Positions 1-6,100 of a stretch of DNA of 8,390 nt are shown in pieces. The DNA is taken from the NCBI GenBank assembly GCA_003454835.1, contig DMTA01000448.1, positions 1 through 8,390 of the forward strand, given 5' to 3'. Made by a program: the position numbers and the translations under genes. Every line of letters starts with the position of its first letter. Position 1 is the first letter of the stretch. The notes beneath the pieces were generated by a model. That model searched no databases. It was not told the DNA's origin and worked only from the letters and a program-made list of their open reading frames with translations. This stretch comes from Achromobacter sp. (GTDB lineage Bacteria; Pseudomonadota; Gammaproteobacteria; Burkholderiales; Burkholderiaceae_B).

Positions 1-468
1 CGTGATGCGGCGGCCGGTATCGGGCTCTTCCGGCGTTTCCGAGACGAAGGACTGGGCGACGCCGCAGCGCGAACAGCGCGGCGCATGCAGGCTGCCGTGC
101 AGATGCGTGACGTTGCGGCTGCCCGCGCGCTCGTGCAGGTCGTCCACGTTCTGCGTGATGACGGACAGCACGGGAACATGGCGGGCGAGCATGGCGATGG
201 CGTGGTGCGCGGCGTTGGGCGAAGCGCGCAAGACCTGCGCGCGCCGCCATTCGTACCAGCCCCAGACGACGTCGGGGTGCTCCTGAAAAGCTTCGGGCGT
301 GGCCAGCGCTTGCGCGTCAAAGCGCGACCAGAGTCCGGTCAGGGCATCGCGGAACGTGGCGATGCCGCTTTCCGCAGAGACCCCTGCGCCCGTGAAGACG
401 ACGACGCGGCGCGCGTCGCGCAGCGCCTGCGCCAGCGCGGGCGGAATATCGTGATGCGTGTTTTTCAT
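1..468 (-). CDS. cobB: Sir2-family NAD-dependent protein deacylase (CobB-like), 3' part cut by window edge
   Basis: Sirtuins remove acyl groups from lysines of cytoplasmic proteins, using NAD+ and releasing nicotinamide and O-acyl-ADP-ribose. Translating the minus strand from the ATG at 468 gives 156 residues without a stop before the left edge. Visible motifs, in order: GAGVS at residues 27-31 (NAD binding) followed by SGIATFRD; TQNVDDLHERAG at 105-116; HLHGS at 122-126, with His124 as the expected catalytic base; and Cys132/Cys135, the first half of the zinc site. Tyr72 and Arg75 form the Y-x-x-R signature that class III sirtuins (CobB, SIRT5) use to bind succinyl/malonyl-lysine, so activity on acidic acyl groups is likely. 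The start is supported by AAGG lying a few bases upstream on the coding strand. The gene is divergent from the thiol dioxygenase gene, with 167 bp between the two starts. About the last third of a normal sirtuin (second Cys pair, C-terminal Rossmann part) lies outside the window. Family assignment is sure; the symbol is by resemblance. Confidence 0.93.
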   Translation of the reverse strand, partial: MKNTHHDIPPALAQALRDARRVVVFTGAGVSAESGIATFRDALTGLWSRFDAQALATPEAFQEHPDVVWGWYEWRRAQVLRASPNAAHHAIAMLARHVPVLSVITQNVDDLHERAGSRNVTHLHGSLHAPRCSRCGVAQSFVSETPEEPDTGRRIT

Positions 469-635
469 TTCCAACCTTGCAGACAGTTCGATACGCTGCA
501 CGCGCCGGCAAGGGGCTGTCAAGCGAGGTTGCGCGGCTGAAGCTCGATGGGATATCGGCTGACGCGTGCGTCGCCGTCCTGAATCGTGGATACTCTTTTT
601 TCATTCTGGGATTTCATCCCGCCTGGAGACCTGCA

Positions 636-1250
636 ATGCCTGAATCGAACACCGGCCTGGAACGGCTGCGCCGCTTTATCGCCACCGCGACGCGGCTGGC
701 CACGCCGACGGCGCTGGACCAAAGCGCTGAACTTGAGGCGGCATTCTCGGACCTGGTGAGCCACGACGATTGGCTGCCCGAAGCCTGTACCGCCCCGCAC
801 CCGCAGTTCTATCAGCAGTACCTGCTGCATTGCGATCCGCTGGAGCGCTTTTCGCTGGTGAGCTTCGTCTGGGGACCTGGCCAGTCGACGCCCGTGCACG
901 ATCACGAGGTCTGGGGCTATGTGGGCATGCTGCGCGGCTCGGAGATCAATCAGCGGTTCACGCGGGGCGTTGACGGGCGCCTGGCCCAGGCGGGTGAAGC
1001 CACCACACTGCGGCCCGGCGACGTGGAACGCCTGTCGCCGGCCGAAGGCGATATCCATCAGGTGTCCAACGCTTATCCCGACCGCGTCTCCATCAGCGTG
1101 CATCTGTACGGCGGCAATATCGGCGCCGTATCGCGCCACGTCTATGACCCAGCCACCGGCGTGGCCAAGCCGTTCGTGTCGGGCTATTCGTCGCCCAGCC
1201 TGCCCAATCTGTGGGACCGGTCTGCCGCTGTCCGCGCCACGCTGGCGTAG
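636..1250 (+). CDS. Cupin thiol dioxygenase (3-mercaptopropionate / cysteine dioxygenase family)
   Basis: The 204-residue product is a non-heme iron thiol dioxygenase, which oxidises a small thiol (cysteine or 3-mercaptopropionate) with O2 to the sulfinic acid in the cytoplasm. The cupin iron ligands are visible: His88 and His90 in PVHDHEVWGYVGMLRGSE, and His141 in the second cupin motif (GDIHQVSN). Ser154-x-His156-x-Tyr158 forms the SHY triad typical of this superfamily, and GGNIGAVSRHV follows with Arg167, where bacterial 3-mercaptopropionate dioxygenases are known to carry a carboxylate-binding Arg. The length matches the roughly 200-residue bacterial enzymes. I chose the ATG at 636 over an in-frame upstream ATG at 477, because GGAGA lies 6 nt before it and the 53 extra residues look unlike the family. 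The next gene, an IclR regulator, begins 82 bp downstream; no clear terminator separates them. Family is sure; the choice between cysteine and mercaptopropionate as substrate is inference favouring the latter. Confidence 0.9.
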   Translation: MPESNTGLERLRRFIATATRLATPTALDQSAELEAAFSDLVSHDDWLPEACTAPHPQFYQQYLLHCDPLERFSLVSFVWGPGQSTPVHDHEVWGYVGMLRGSEINQRFTRGVDGRLAQAGEATTLRPGDVERLSPAEGDIHQVSNAYPDRVSISVHLYGGNIGAVSRHVYDPATGVAKPFVSGYSSPSLPNLWDRSAAVRATLA

Positions 1251-1294
1251 CGCGGGGCATTGCGGCAAATCCGCTGTTCCCGTAGCGAGTCTCG

Positions 1295-1303
1295 TGCTAT
1301 GTT
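1295..1303 (+). promoter_or_regulatory. Candidate extended -10 element of the iclR-family gene
   Basis: TGCTATGTT has the extended -10 form TGn followed by TATGTT (four of six matches to TATAAT). No convincing -35 hexamer lies 16-18 bp upstream, as is common with extended -10 promoters. Transcription would then start around 1310, inside the palindrome at 1308-1322, which would suit autorepression. A very similar GTGCTATGCT occurs at 4761-4770 in front of the rightward operon. The motif is short, so this is tentative. Confidence 0.3.
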
Positions 1304-1307
1304 CCCG

Positions 1308-1322
1308 TCCTAAATATTAGGA
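1308..1322. promoter_or_regulatory. Putative IclR-type operator O1 (15-bp inverted repeat)
   Basis: TCCTAAATATTAGGA has two perfect 6-bp arms (TCCTAA / TTAGGA) around a 3-bp centre (ATA), and ends 10 bp before the regulator's ATG at 1333. The same 15-mer recurs exactly at 4707-4721. Six-bp arms with a 3-bp centre is also the layout of the E. coli IclR operator consensus as I remember it. The right arm includes AGGA, the likely Shine-Dalgarno sequence of the gene, so bound protein would overlap the start of the message. Role as the regulator's own operator is inference from position and repetition. Confidence 0.72.
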
Positions 1323-1332
1323 AAAATCACGA

Positions 1333-2097
1333 ATGGACAAGACGCTGCTCAAAGGGCTGATGGTGCTGGAAGCGGTGACCGATGTGGACAATCCGCCGCG
1401 CACCATCGACGCGCTGGCCGCGCGCGTGGGCCTGACCCGCAGCAATACGCATCGCACCCTGCAGACGCTGATTCACGCCGGCTACGTCATCAAGGACGAC
1501 GACGGCGGCGGTTACCGCGGCGCGGTGCGCCTGTTTGAACTGGCGGCGAGGCAGTTGGCGCAGCTGGACGTGCGCAAGCTGGCCGCGCCCTACATGCGCA
1601 CGCTGGCGGACCAGACCGGCGAGACCGTGCATCTGTCGGTGCTGGACGGCTTTGACGTGGTGTACGTGGACAAGATCGACAGCCCGCAGCCCATTCGCGC
1701 GTACTCCATGGTGGGCGGTCGCGCGCCCGCCTACGCGGTGGCGACCGGCAAGGCGCTGTTGGCCTACCAGGCCGAAGGCTATGTCGAACGCTACGCGGAG
1801 CAGATGGTGCGGCACACGCCGTCCACCATCGTGTCCATGCCGCTCTTGAAAGACGAACTGCGTAGAATCGCGCGTGCCGGCTACGCGATCAATCGCGGCG
1901 AATGGCGTGAAGGGGTGGGCGGGCTGGCCGTGACCGTGTTCAACAGCCTGGACCAGCCCGTGGCCGCGGTCGGCATCTCCGGGCCGCTGGATCGCCTGAG
2001 CGCCGCTAGGATGAAGCAGCTTGCGCCGGATGTGGCGGCCTGTGCGCAGTCCATTTCTCAGGGGATGGGATATCGCCGGGGATTTTTGGATCAGTAG
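1333..2097 (+). CDS. IclR-family transcriptional regulator
   Basis: The 254-residue product has the two-domain layout and length usual for IclR regulators. An N-terminal winged helix-turn-helix spans about residues 6-65 (TIDALAARVGLTRSNTHRTLQTL is the HTH core; the wing follows at YVIKDDDGGGYR). A C-terminal effector-binding domain spans about 85-250, with the familiar LSVLDGFDVVYVDKIDS, YAVATGKALLAY and GLAVTVFN stretches. These proteins are usually dimers or tetramers that bind short palindromes and respond to a catabolic intermediate. A perfect palindrome sits directly in front of this gene and again between the two divergent catabolic operons at 4705-4723, so it most likely regulates itself and both operons. 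Its last 30 codons (2006-2097) lie antisense to the end of the convergent flavoprotein gene. Effector unknown; repressor or activator not decidable from sequence, though operator positions favour repression. Confidence 0.95.
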   Translation: MDKTLLKGLMVLEAVTDVDNPPRTIDALAARVGLTRSNTHRTLQTLIHAGYVIKDDDGGGYRGAVRLFELAARQLAQLDVRKLAAPYMRTLADQTGETVHLSVLDGFDVVYVDKIDSPQPIRAYSMVGGRAPAYAVATGKALLAYQAEGYVERYAEQMVRHTPSTIVSMPLLKDELRRIARAGYAINRGEWREGVGGLAVTVFNSLDQPVAAVGISGPLDRLSAARMKQLAPDVAACAQSISQGMGYRRGFLDQ

Positions 2098-3655
2098 CCG
2101 GCGCGGCGCGCAGCGCGGCCGCGATCCGCTCGGCCTGATCGCGCGCCAGCCGGGCATTCACGTCCATGGATGTGGTCCAGAAGTACGTGCCGCCTGCCAG
2201 GCTGCCCAGCACCGAGACGCCCGCCACGATCTGGCCGCTGGTGTTCTTCAGGCAACCGGTGCCGTAGTCCAGCGCCAGTCCGCCATGCGGATCGGGCTGC
2301 GCGTGACCGTCGCGCAACAACTGGGACACGAGCGGATCGTCGGTGCGCTGCGCGTCCACGGAAAAGCTGGTGGCATTGATCAGATGTTGGCTTGCGTGTT
2401 CGACCTGGCCACTTGCCGTGCGCAGCCGGGTGCGGAACAGGCCGGTGGCCGGATCGTGATCGCAGCCGGCAAAGCCCGCAGTGACGCGGAGCTGGTTGGT
2501 GTCGAACAATGCCTGCAACTTCATGGCGTTGCGCATCGGGAAGGTCGCGCGCCGGGCCATCCACAGCGATCGCCATTGCGACTGAAAGCGGCGCCGTTCG
2601 GTGTCCGGCAGCAGATGCCAGATCCGGTCCACCGCCGCATTGGTGGCGGCAGCCACCGCCTGCCACGGGCGCGGCGCCGCGGACGACCGGCGGATTTCAT
2701 CGTCCAGCGCGGCGCGTGCGTCGCCCTCCATGCCCAGCACATCGTCGTCGTCCAGCGAACCCTGCAGTGATTGGACCTCGTCACGCAAGGCTTGCCAGAC
2801 GATATCCAGCGTCAGTGTGCCGCCATGCCGGGCCGCCAGCCGGAGGGCGCCGTCGCGGCTCAGGTGTTGCAGCGTGTCGGGCGAGCGGTTGTGCGGACTG
2901 CGCACTGACGGCAGCCGCCCGTTGCGCGAGACGCACAGAATAGGACCGCGATGCCCGGCCTGCTGCAGCGCGGCCACGGCGTCCACCGCGCTCAGGCTGG
3001 TGCCGATGACGCATACGGACGCATCGGGCGCAATGGCCTGCGCCAGCGCCGACACCGGATACGGGCTGTTGAAGTAGCCCGCCATACCTTCCAGCGCGGG
3101 AAACGCCTGCGAAGGCAGGTTGCCGTTGCACAGCACGACATGGCGCGCGTCGAGCGGCACACCGTGATGCGGCTGGACGAGCACGCGACCATCAGCCTTC
3201 GGGACCACGCGGTGCACGCGGCTGCGCCCATGCACAAGCGACACGCCCAGCGCGTCGGCAAGCCGCCGGCAGCGTTCGTACACCGCGCGCATATAGGCGC
3301 CAAACAGCGGACGCGGCAGGAAGTCGGCGGGATCGATGGCGGTGACGCCGTAGCCTTGCAGCCAACTCGCGTCCTGTTCGCGCAGCCAATCGACGAAGTC
3401 CAGCCGATGATCGGCGCGCGCGGACATGTTGCCTGCGGGAATGTTGAGCAGGTTGCTGCGCAGGTCGTCCTGGTACGCGCCGCCGGGACCGGGATCAGCA
3501 TGCGGCTCGAAAAGATGAATCGTCGGCGGGCGTGAGCCCGGCGCGGCCTGCAGCGCCAGCAGGAACTGATACAGGAAGCTGACGCCGACCGAGCCGCCGC
3601 CGACGATGGCAAGGTCCGCTGCGGCCGGCTGGGCCAATTCCGGGGCGTGCGTCAT
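2006..3655 (-). CDS. FAD/NAD(P)-binding oxidoreductase (NAD_binding_9 type)
   Basis: The 549-residue product is a flavoprotein-like oxidoreductase of the FAD-NAD(P)-binding group that includes E. coli YdhS and resembles N-hydroxylating monooxygenases. Near the N-terminus, ADLAIVGGGSVGVSFLYQ (residues 13-30) is a Rossmann FAD-binding motif ending its second strand at Glu50. A family-typical stretch GPGGAYQDD...LLNIPAGNMS follows (56-78). A second dinucleotide-binding segment lies at about 213-227 (SVCVIGTSLSAVDAV). The C-terminal part carries LINATSFS and GCLKNTSGQIVAGVSVLGS, resembling the closing FAD-contact region. No signal peptide or membrane segment is seen, so it should be cytoplasmic. 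Its ATG overlaps the stop of the Bug gene (ATGA at 3652-3655), so it is probably translationally coupled and co-transcribed. Residues 520-549 form a Pro/Ala-rich tail encoded entirely antisense to the regulator gene. Substrate and reaction are unknown; in this setting it may oxidise the imported compound. Confidence 0.85.
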   Translation of the reverse strand: MTHAPELAQPAAADLAIVGGGSVGVSFLYQFLLALQAAPGSRPPTIHLFEPHADPGPGGAYQDDLRSNLLNIPAGNMSARADHRLDFVDWLREQDASWLQGYGVTAIDPADFLPRPLFGAYMRAVYERCRRLADALGVSLVHGRSRVHRVVPKADGRVLVQPHHGVPLDARHVVLCNGNLPSQAFPALEGMAGYFNSPYPVSALAQAIAPDASVCVIGTSLSAVDAVAALQQAGHRGPILCVSRNGRLPSVRSPHNRSPDTLQHLSRDGALRLAARHGGTLTLDIVWQALRDEVQSLQGSLDDDDVLGMEGDARAALDDEIRRSSAAPRPWQAVAAATNAAVDRIWHLLPDTERRRFQSQWRSLWMARRATFPMRNAMKLQALFDTNQLRVTAGFAGCDHDPATGLFRTRLRTASGQVEHASQHLINATSFSVDAQRTDDPLVSQLLRDGHAQPDPHGGLALDYGTGCLKNTSGQIVAGVSVLGSLAGGTYFWTTSMDVNARLARDQAERIAAALRAAPATDPKIPGDIPSPEKWTAHRPPHPAQAASS

Positions 3656-4620
3656 TTCGCCGCCGACAGACGCACCACGTCGGCCCAGCGCGCGACTTCC
3701 TGCTTGAGCATCCGGCTGGTGTCGGCGGGTGAGGTCGCGATGGCATCGGCGCCCAGCTTCAGCGCGGCCTGCTGCACGGATTCCATCGACGCAGCCTTTT
3801 GCATGCCATTCGACAGCTTGTCCACGACGGCGGGCGGTGTGCCCGCCGGCGCGAGCAGCGCGTACGTGGTGGCGACCGAGTAGTCCTTCACGCCCTGTTC
3901 CGCCAACGTCGGCAGGTCGGGCAGTGCGGTGGCGCGCTTGGCCGTCGTGACGCCCAGCAGCCGGATCTTGCCGCTGGCGACCTGCGGCAGCAGCGCAGGC
4001 AGCGTTTCGATGACCATGTCGATCTGGCCGCCCAGAAGATCGGTGATGGCAGGACCGCTGCCGCGATAAGGCACGTGCATGAGCCGCGTGCCGGTGACCG
4101 CCTGGAAGAGCTCGCCGGCCATGTGTTGCGAGGTGCCGGGTCCGGCCGACCCGAAGGTGATCGTCCCGGGTTTGCTCTTGGCCAGCGCGATCAGCTCCTG
4201 TACGTTCTTGGCCGGGATCTTGCTGCTGTTCACCGCCACCGCCATCGGCATGCTGGTGGCCATGGACACGCCGACAAACGCCGTGCCGAAGTCATAGCCC
4301 GGCTTGTCGGGCATGGCGGCGTGGATGGCGTGGCTACCTACCGCGCCCATCAGCAGGGTGTAGCCGTCGCCCGCGGACTTGGCGACGAATTCCGCGCCGA
4401 TCTCGCCGCCCGCGCCGGCCTTGTTCTCCACGACCACGCTCTGGCCCAGGAAGTCTCCCAGGTGCTGCGCATAGATGCGCGCGGCGGCATCGGTTGCGCC
4501 GCCCGGCGGAAACGGCACCACCATGCGGACGGGTTTGGTCGGCCAGTTGTCGGCCGATGCGGGGTTGGCCGACAGCGCCAGCACCGCGCTGGCCAGGGCA
4601 ATACGCCACGACAGTCTCAT
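3652..4620 (-). CDS. Bug-family (TctC-like) periplasmic solute-binding protein
   Basis: The 322-residue product is a tripartite-tricarboxylate-transporter receptor of the Bug family, which binds carboxylates or related small molecules in the periplasm. Residues 1-23 form a Sec signal peptide: Arg at 2 and 6, a hydrophobic core, and an ASA cleavage site after Ala23. The mature part begins DNWPTKPVRMVVPFPPGG with TD at 43-44, the hallmark of the family. Further family motifs are VENKAGAGG (64-72), GSAGPGTSQHMAGELF (157-172) and VPYRGSGPAITDLLGGQIDM (183-202). The start has GAGGAGA (4626-4632 on the plus strand as TCTCCTC) about 5 nt upstream. The gene is first in the leftward operon and overlaps the flavoprotein gene by 4 nt. 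No TctA/TctB membrane genes are visible, so the protein is either served by a permease elsewhere or acts as a sensor, as known for other Bug proteins. Confidence 0.95.
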   Translation of the reverse strand: MRLSWRIALASAVLALSANPASADNWPTKPVRMVVPFPPGGATDAAARIYAQHLGDFLGQSVVVENKAGAGGEIGAEFVAKSAGDGYTLLMGAVGSHAIHAAMPDKPGYDFGTAFVGVSMATSMPMAVAVNSSKIPAKNVQELIALAKSKPGTITFGSAGPGTSQHMAGELFQAVTGTRLMHVPYRGSGPAITDLLGGQIDMVIETLPALLPQVASGKIRLLGVTTAKRATALPDLPTLAEQGVKDYSVATTYALLAPAGTPPAVVDKLSNGMQKAASMESVQQAALKLGADAIATSPADTSRMLKQEVARWADVVRLSAAK

Positions 4621-4704
4621 GCAAGTCTCCTCGGTGGATGGGCCAGCATGCGACGGGCGGTGCGCGATTGCGGGGTGCCGGCGACGCTGCAGTCCTCTTT
4701 AATA

Positions 4705-4723
4705 AATCCTAAATATTAGGATT
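4705..4723. promoter_or_regulatory. Putative IclR-type operator O2 between divergent operons
   Basis: AATCCTAAATATTAGGATT is an inverted repeat with perfect 8-bp arms and a 3-bp centre. Its inner 15 bp are identical to the element at 1308-1322 in front of the regulator gene. On the minus strand it falls across the -10 and spacer of the best candidate Bug promoter; on the plus strand it abuts and overlaps by two bases the TTGACA hexamer at 4722-4727. One bound regulator dimer or tetramer could therefore control both operons. Binding is inference; the repeat itself is seen directly. Confidence 0.78.
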
Positions 4724-4733
4724 GACATTTCAA
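4706..4733 (-). promoter_or_regulatory. Candidate sigma70 promoter for the leftward Bug-flavoprotein operon
   Basis: Reading the minus strand, TTGAAA (4733-4728; five of six to TTGACA) is followed after 16 bp by TAGGAT (4711-4706; four of six to TATAAT). The operator palindrome covers the -10 and most of the spacer, so bound regulator should block polymerase. The predicted start near 4699 leaves a leader of roughly 80 nt before the Bug ATG at 4620. Confidence 0.45.
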
Positions 4734-4752
4734 TAAATGGTTTACCTAGAAT
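4722..4752 (+). promoter_or_regulatory. Candidate sigma70 promoter for the rightward CoA-transferase operon
   Basis: A perfect -35 hexamer TTGACA (4722-4727) overlaps the right edge of the palindrome. The best -10, TAGAAT (4747-4752; five of six), is 19 bp away, longer than the 17 bp optimum. An alternative is TTTACC (4741-4746) with the extended -10 TGCTATGCT (4762-4770) at an 18-bp spacing. Either start leaves an unusually long leader of about 150-170 nt before the ATG at 4931. The presence of a promoter is likely; which hexamers are used is uncertain. Confidence 0.45.
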
Positions 4753-4894
4753 TCCACACGGTGCTATGCTGGTCAACAATTAACCGCGGCACTTAGGGAT
4801 TGCACTAGGCCCCGCATGGACACTAGCGGCTACCGGGTGATGCGGCTCTAGATGATGCCATCGTTGAAGACCGCGTCTTAGATTGTTTTTTGCA

Positions 4895-4909
4895 TCCCAA
4901 ATATTGAAT
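4895..4909. promoter_or_regulatory. Degenerate copy of the operator near the CoA-transferase start
   Basis: TCCCAAATATTGAAT matches the 15-bp palindrome at 10 of 15 positions, keeps the AAATATT core and a good left half, and has its own short palindrome CAAATATTG (4898-4906). It lies 21 bp before the ATG at 4931, just ahead of the Shine-Dalgarno, much as O1 does at the regulator gene. It may be a weak auxiliary site; a chance match in an AT-rich leader is nearly as likely. Confidence 0.3.
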
Positions 4910-4930
4910 TTTCATAACGAGAGGTCAGAC

Positions 4931-6100
4931 ATGACACCCAGTTCGGCGCTAGCCGGCATTACGGTGCTGGAGATTTGCAACGTCGCGGCGGGACCCTTTT
5001 GCGGCATGTTGTTGGCGGACATGGGCGCGGACGTGATCAAGGTGGAGAACCCGGAAGGCGGCGATACGCTGCGCAGCTGGCCCCCGATCTCGGACGGCTA
5101 CAGCGAGAACTTCGCCTCGCTCAACCGCAACAAGCGGTCGGTGACGTTGAACCTGAAGGACCCCGGCGATCTGGCCTTGGCGCGCGAACTGGCGTTGCGC
5201 GCCGACGTGCTCATCGAAAACAACCGGCCGGGCGTGATGGAGCGGCTGGGCCTGGGCTACGTGCAACTGCGCGAGGCCAATCCCCGGCTGGTGTACTGCT
5301 CGATCTCGGCGTATGGCCAGTCCGGACCGCGCGCGCAGGAAGGCGGCTTTGATCTGACCATCCAGGCCATGAGCGGCATCATGAGCGTCACCGGCGAGCC
5401 CGGCGGCGAACCGGTCAAATGCGGCGTGCCGCTGGCGGACTTTTCCGCCGGGCTGTACGGCGCGTTCGCCATCGCATCGGCACTGCGCGCGGCACAAGCC
5501 AGCGGGCAGGGCACGCACATCGACGTGCCGATGCTGGGCGCCACGCTGGGCATCGCCGCGTTGCAGACGTCCGAGTTCTTCGGCAGCGGCAAGGATCCGG
5601 TCAAGCTGGGATCGGCCCATCCGCGCAATGCGCCGTATCAGGCGTTCCGCTGCAAGAACGGCTATTTCGGCATGGCCGCGGGCAACCAGGCGTTGTGGAA
5701 GGCCGTGTGCACGACGGTCGGGCGCGAGGACCTGCTGGCCGATCCGCGCTTTACCGACACGAGCGCCCGCGCCCGCAATCAGACCGATCTGCGCGACATC
5801 CTGGAAGCAATCTTCGCCGAGCACGAGGCGCAGGACTGGCTTGCGCGTTTCCGTGCGGCTGGCGTGCCGTGCGCGCCGATCAACACGTATTCGGAGGTGC
5901 TGGCCGACCCGCAGGTCGAGCACATGGGCTGGGTGCAGGCGCTGGAGCTGCCCAATGGCGTGCAGACCCGCACGTTTGGGTTGCCCGTTCGGTTCGATGG
6001 CGAGACCACGGCGCTGCGCCGCCGGCCGCCCGCGCTGGGCGAGCACAACGACGAGGTGCTGGGACCGCTGCGCGACGCTGGCAAGGGAGGCAAGCAATGA
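4931..6100 (+). CDS. Class III (CaiB/BaiF) CoA-transferase
   Basis: The 389-residue product belongs to the family III CoA-transferases (formyl-CoA transferase, CaiB, BaiF), which move CoA between carboxylic acids through an aspartyl-CoA anhydride. The N-terminal LAGITVLEI, GPFCGMLLADMGADVIKVE and PEGGDTLRSW (residues 8-50) are typical. FASLNRNKRSVTLNLKDP (61-78) and RPGVMERLGLG (99-109) follow. Asp170 in VPLADFSAG aligns with the catalytic Asp169 of formyl-CoA transferase. The C-terminal GVPCAPINTYSEVLADPQV is the family's closing signature. Length is normal. I take the ATG at 4931 over an in-frame ATG at 4883: GAGAGG lies 6 nt before it and the protein then starts in the usual place. It is first in the rightward operon and its stop overlaps the next start (ATGA, 6097-6100). 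Likely role: activating the pathway acid to its CoA ester, with succinyl-CoA or another acyl-CoA as donor (inferred). Confidence 0.95.
   Translation: MTPSSALAGITVLEICNVAAGPFCGMLLADMGADVIKVENPEGGDTLRSWPPISDGYSENFASLNRNKRSVTLNLKDPGDLALARELALRADVLIENNRPGVMERLGLGYVQLREANPRLVYCSISAYGQSGPRAQEGGFDLTIQAMSGIMSVTGEPGGEPVKCGVPLADFSAGLYGAFAIASALRAAQASGQGTHIDVPMLGATLGIAALQTSEFFGSGKDPVKLGSAHPRNAPYQAFRCKNGYFGMAAGNQALWKAVCTTVGREDLLADPRFTDTSARARNQTDLRDILEAIFAEHEAQDWLARFRAAGVPCAPINTYSEVLADPQVEHMGWVQALELPNGVQTRTFGLPVRFDGETTALRRRPPALGEHNDEVLGPLRDAGKGGKQ

Larger units (their letters stand above)
4621..4930. other. 310-bp divergent intergenic region, AT-rich relative to its surroundings
   Basis: This is the only gene-free stretch above 300 bp. 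It separates the starts of the leftward (Bug) and rightward (CoA-transferase) operons. From the left it holds the Bug Shine-Dalgarno, a GC-rich leader of about 75 bp, the palindrome at 4705-4723 with overlapping promoter hexamers on both strands, and then a long leader (about 4753-4930). That leader contains CACTAG-like repeats at 4790-4796, 4803-4808 and 4821-4826, a second AAATATT-centred element at 4895-4909, and GAGAGG ahead of the rightward ATG. I see no convincing small gene, tRNA or intrinsic terminator in it. Confidence 0.8.

Noticed and set aside
488..522. Promoter for the sirtuin gene: perfect TTGACA on the minus strand at 522-517
   Set aside because: The only plausible -10 (TATCGA, 493-488) is 23 bp away, too far for sigma70, so the hexamer alone was not annotated.
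477..635. Upstream in-frame start extending the thiol dioxygenase by 53 residues
   Set aside because: The extra residues do not resemble the family, and a good GGAGA site sits 6 nt before the ATG at 636.
519..1268. 249-codon minus-strand frame opposite the thiol dioxygenase gene
   Set aside because: Low-complexity translation without motifs, fully antisense to a gene with an intact cupin active site.
1251..1307. Intrinsic terminator after the thiol dioxygenase gene
   Set aside because: Only a 4-bp stem (GCGG/CCGC near 1262-1274) without a T-run is visible.
5419..6096. In-frame upstream extension of the crotonase frame inside the CoA-transferase gene
   Set aside because: The frame is merely open; crotonase similarity begins at the ATG at 6097, which has its own GGGAGG site.
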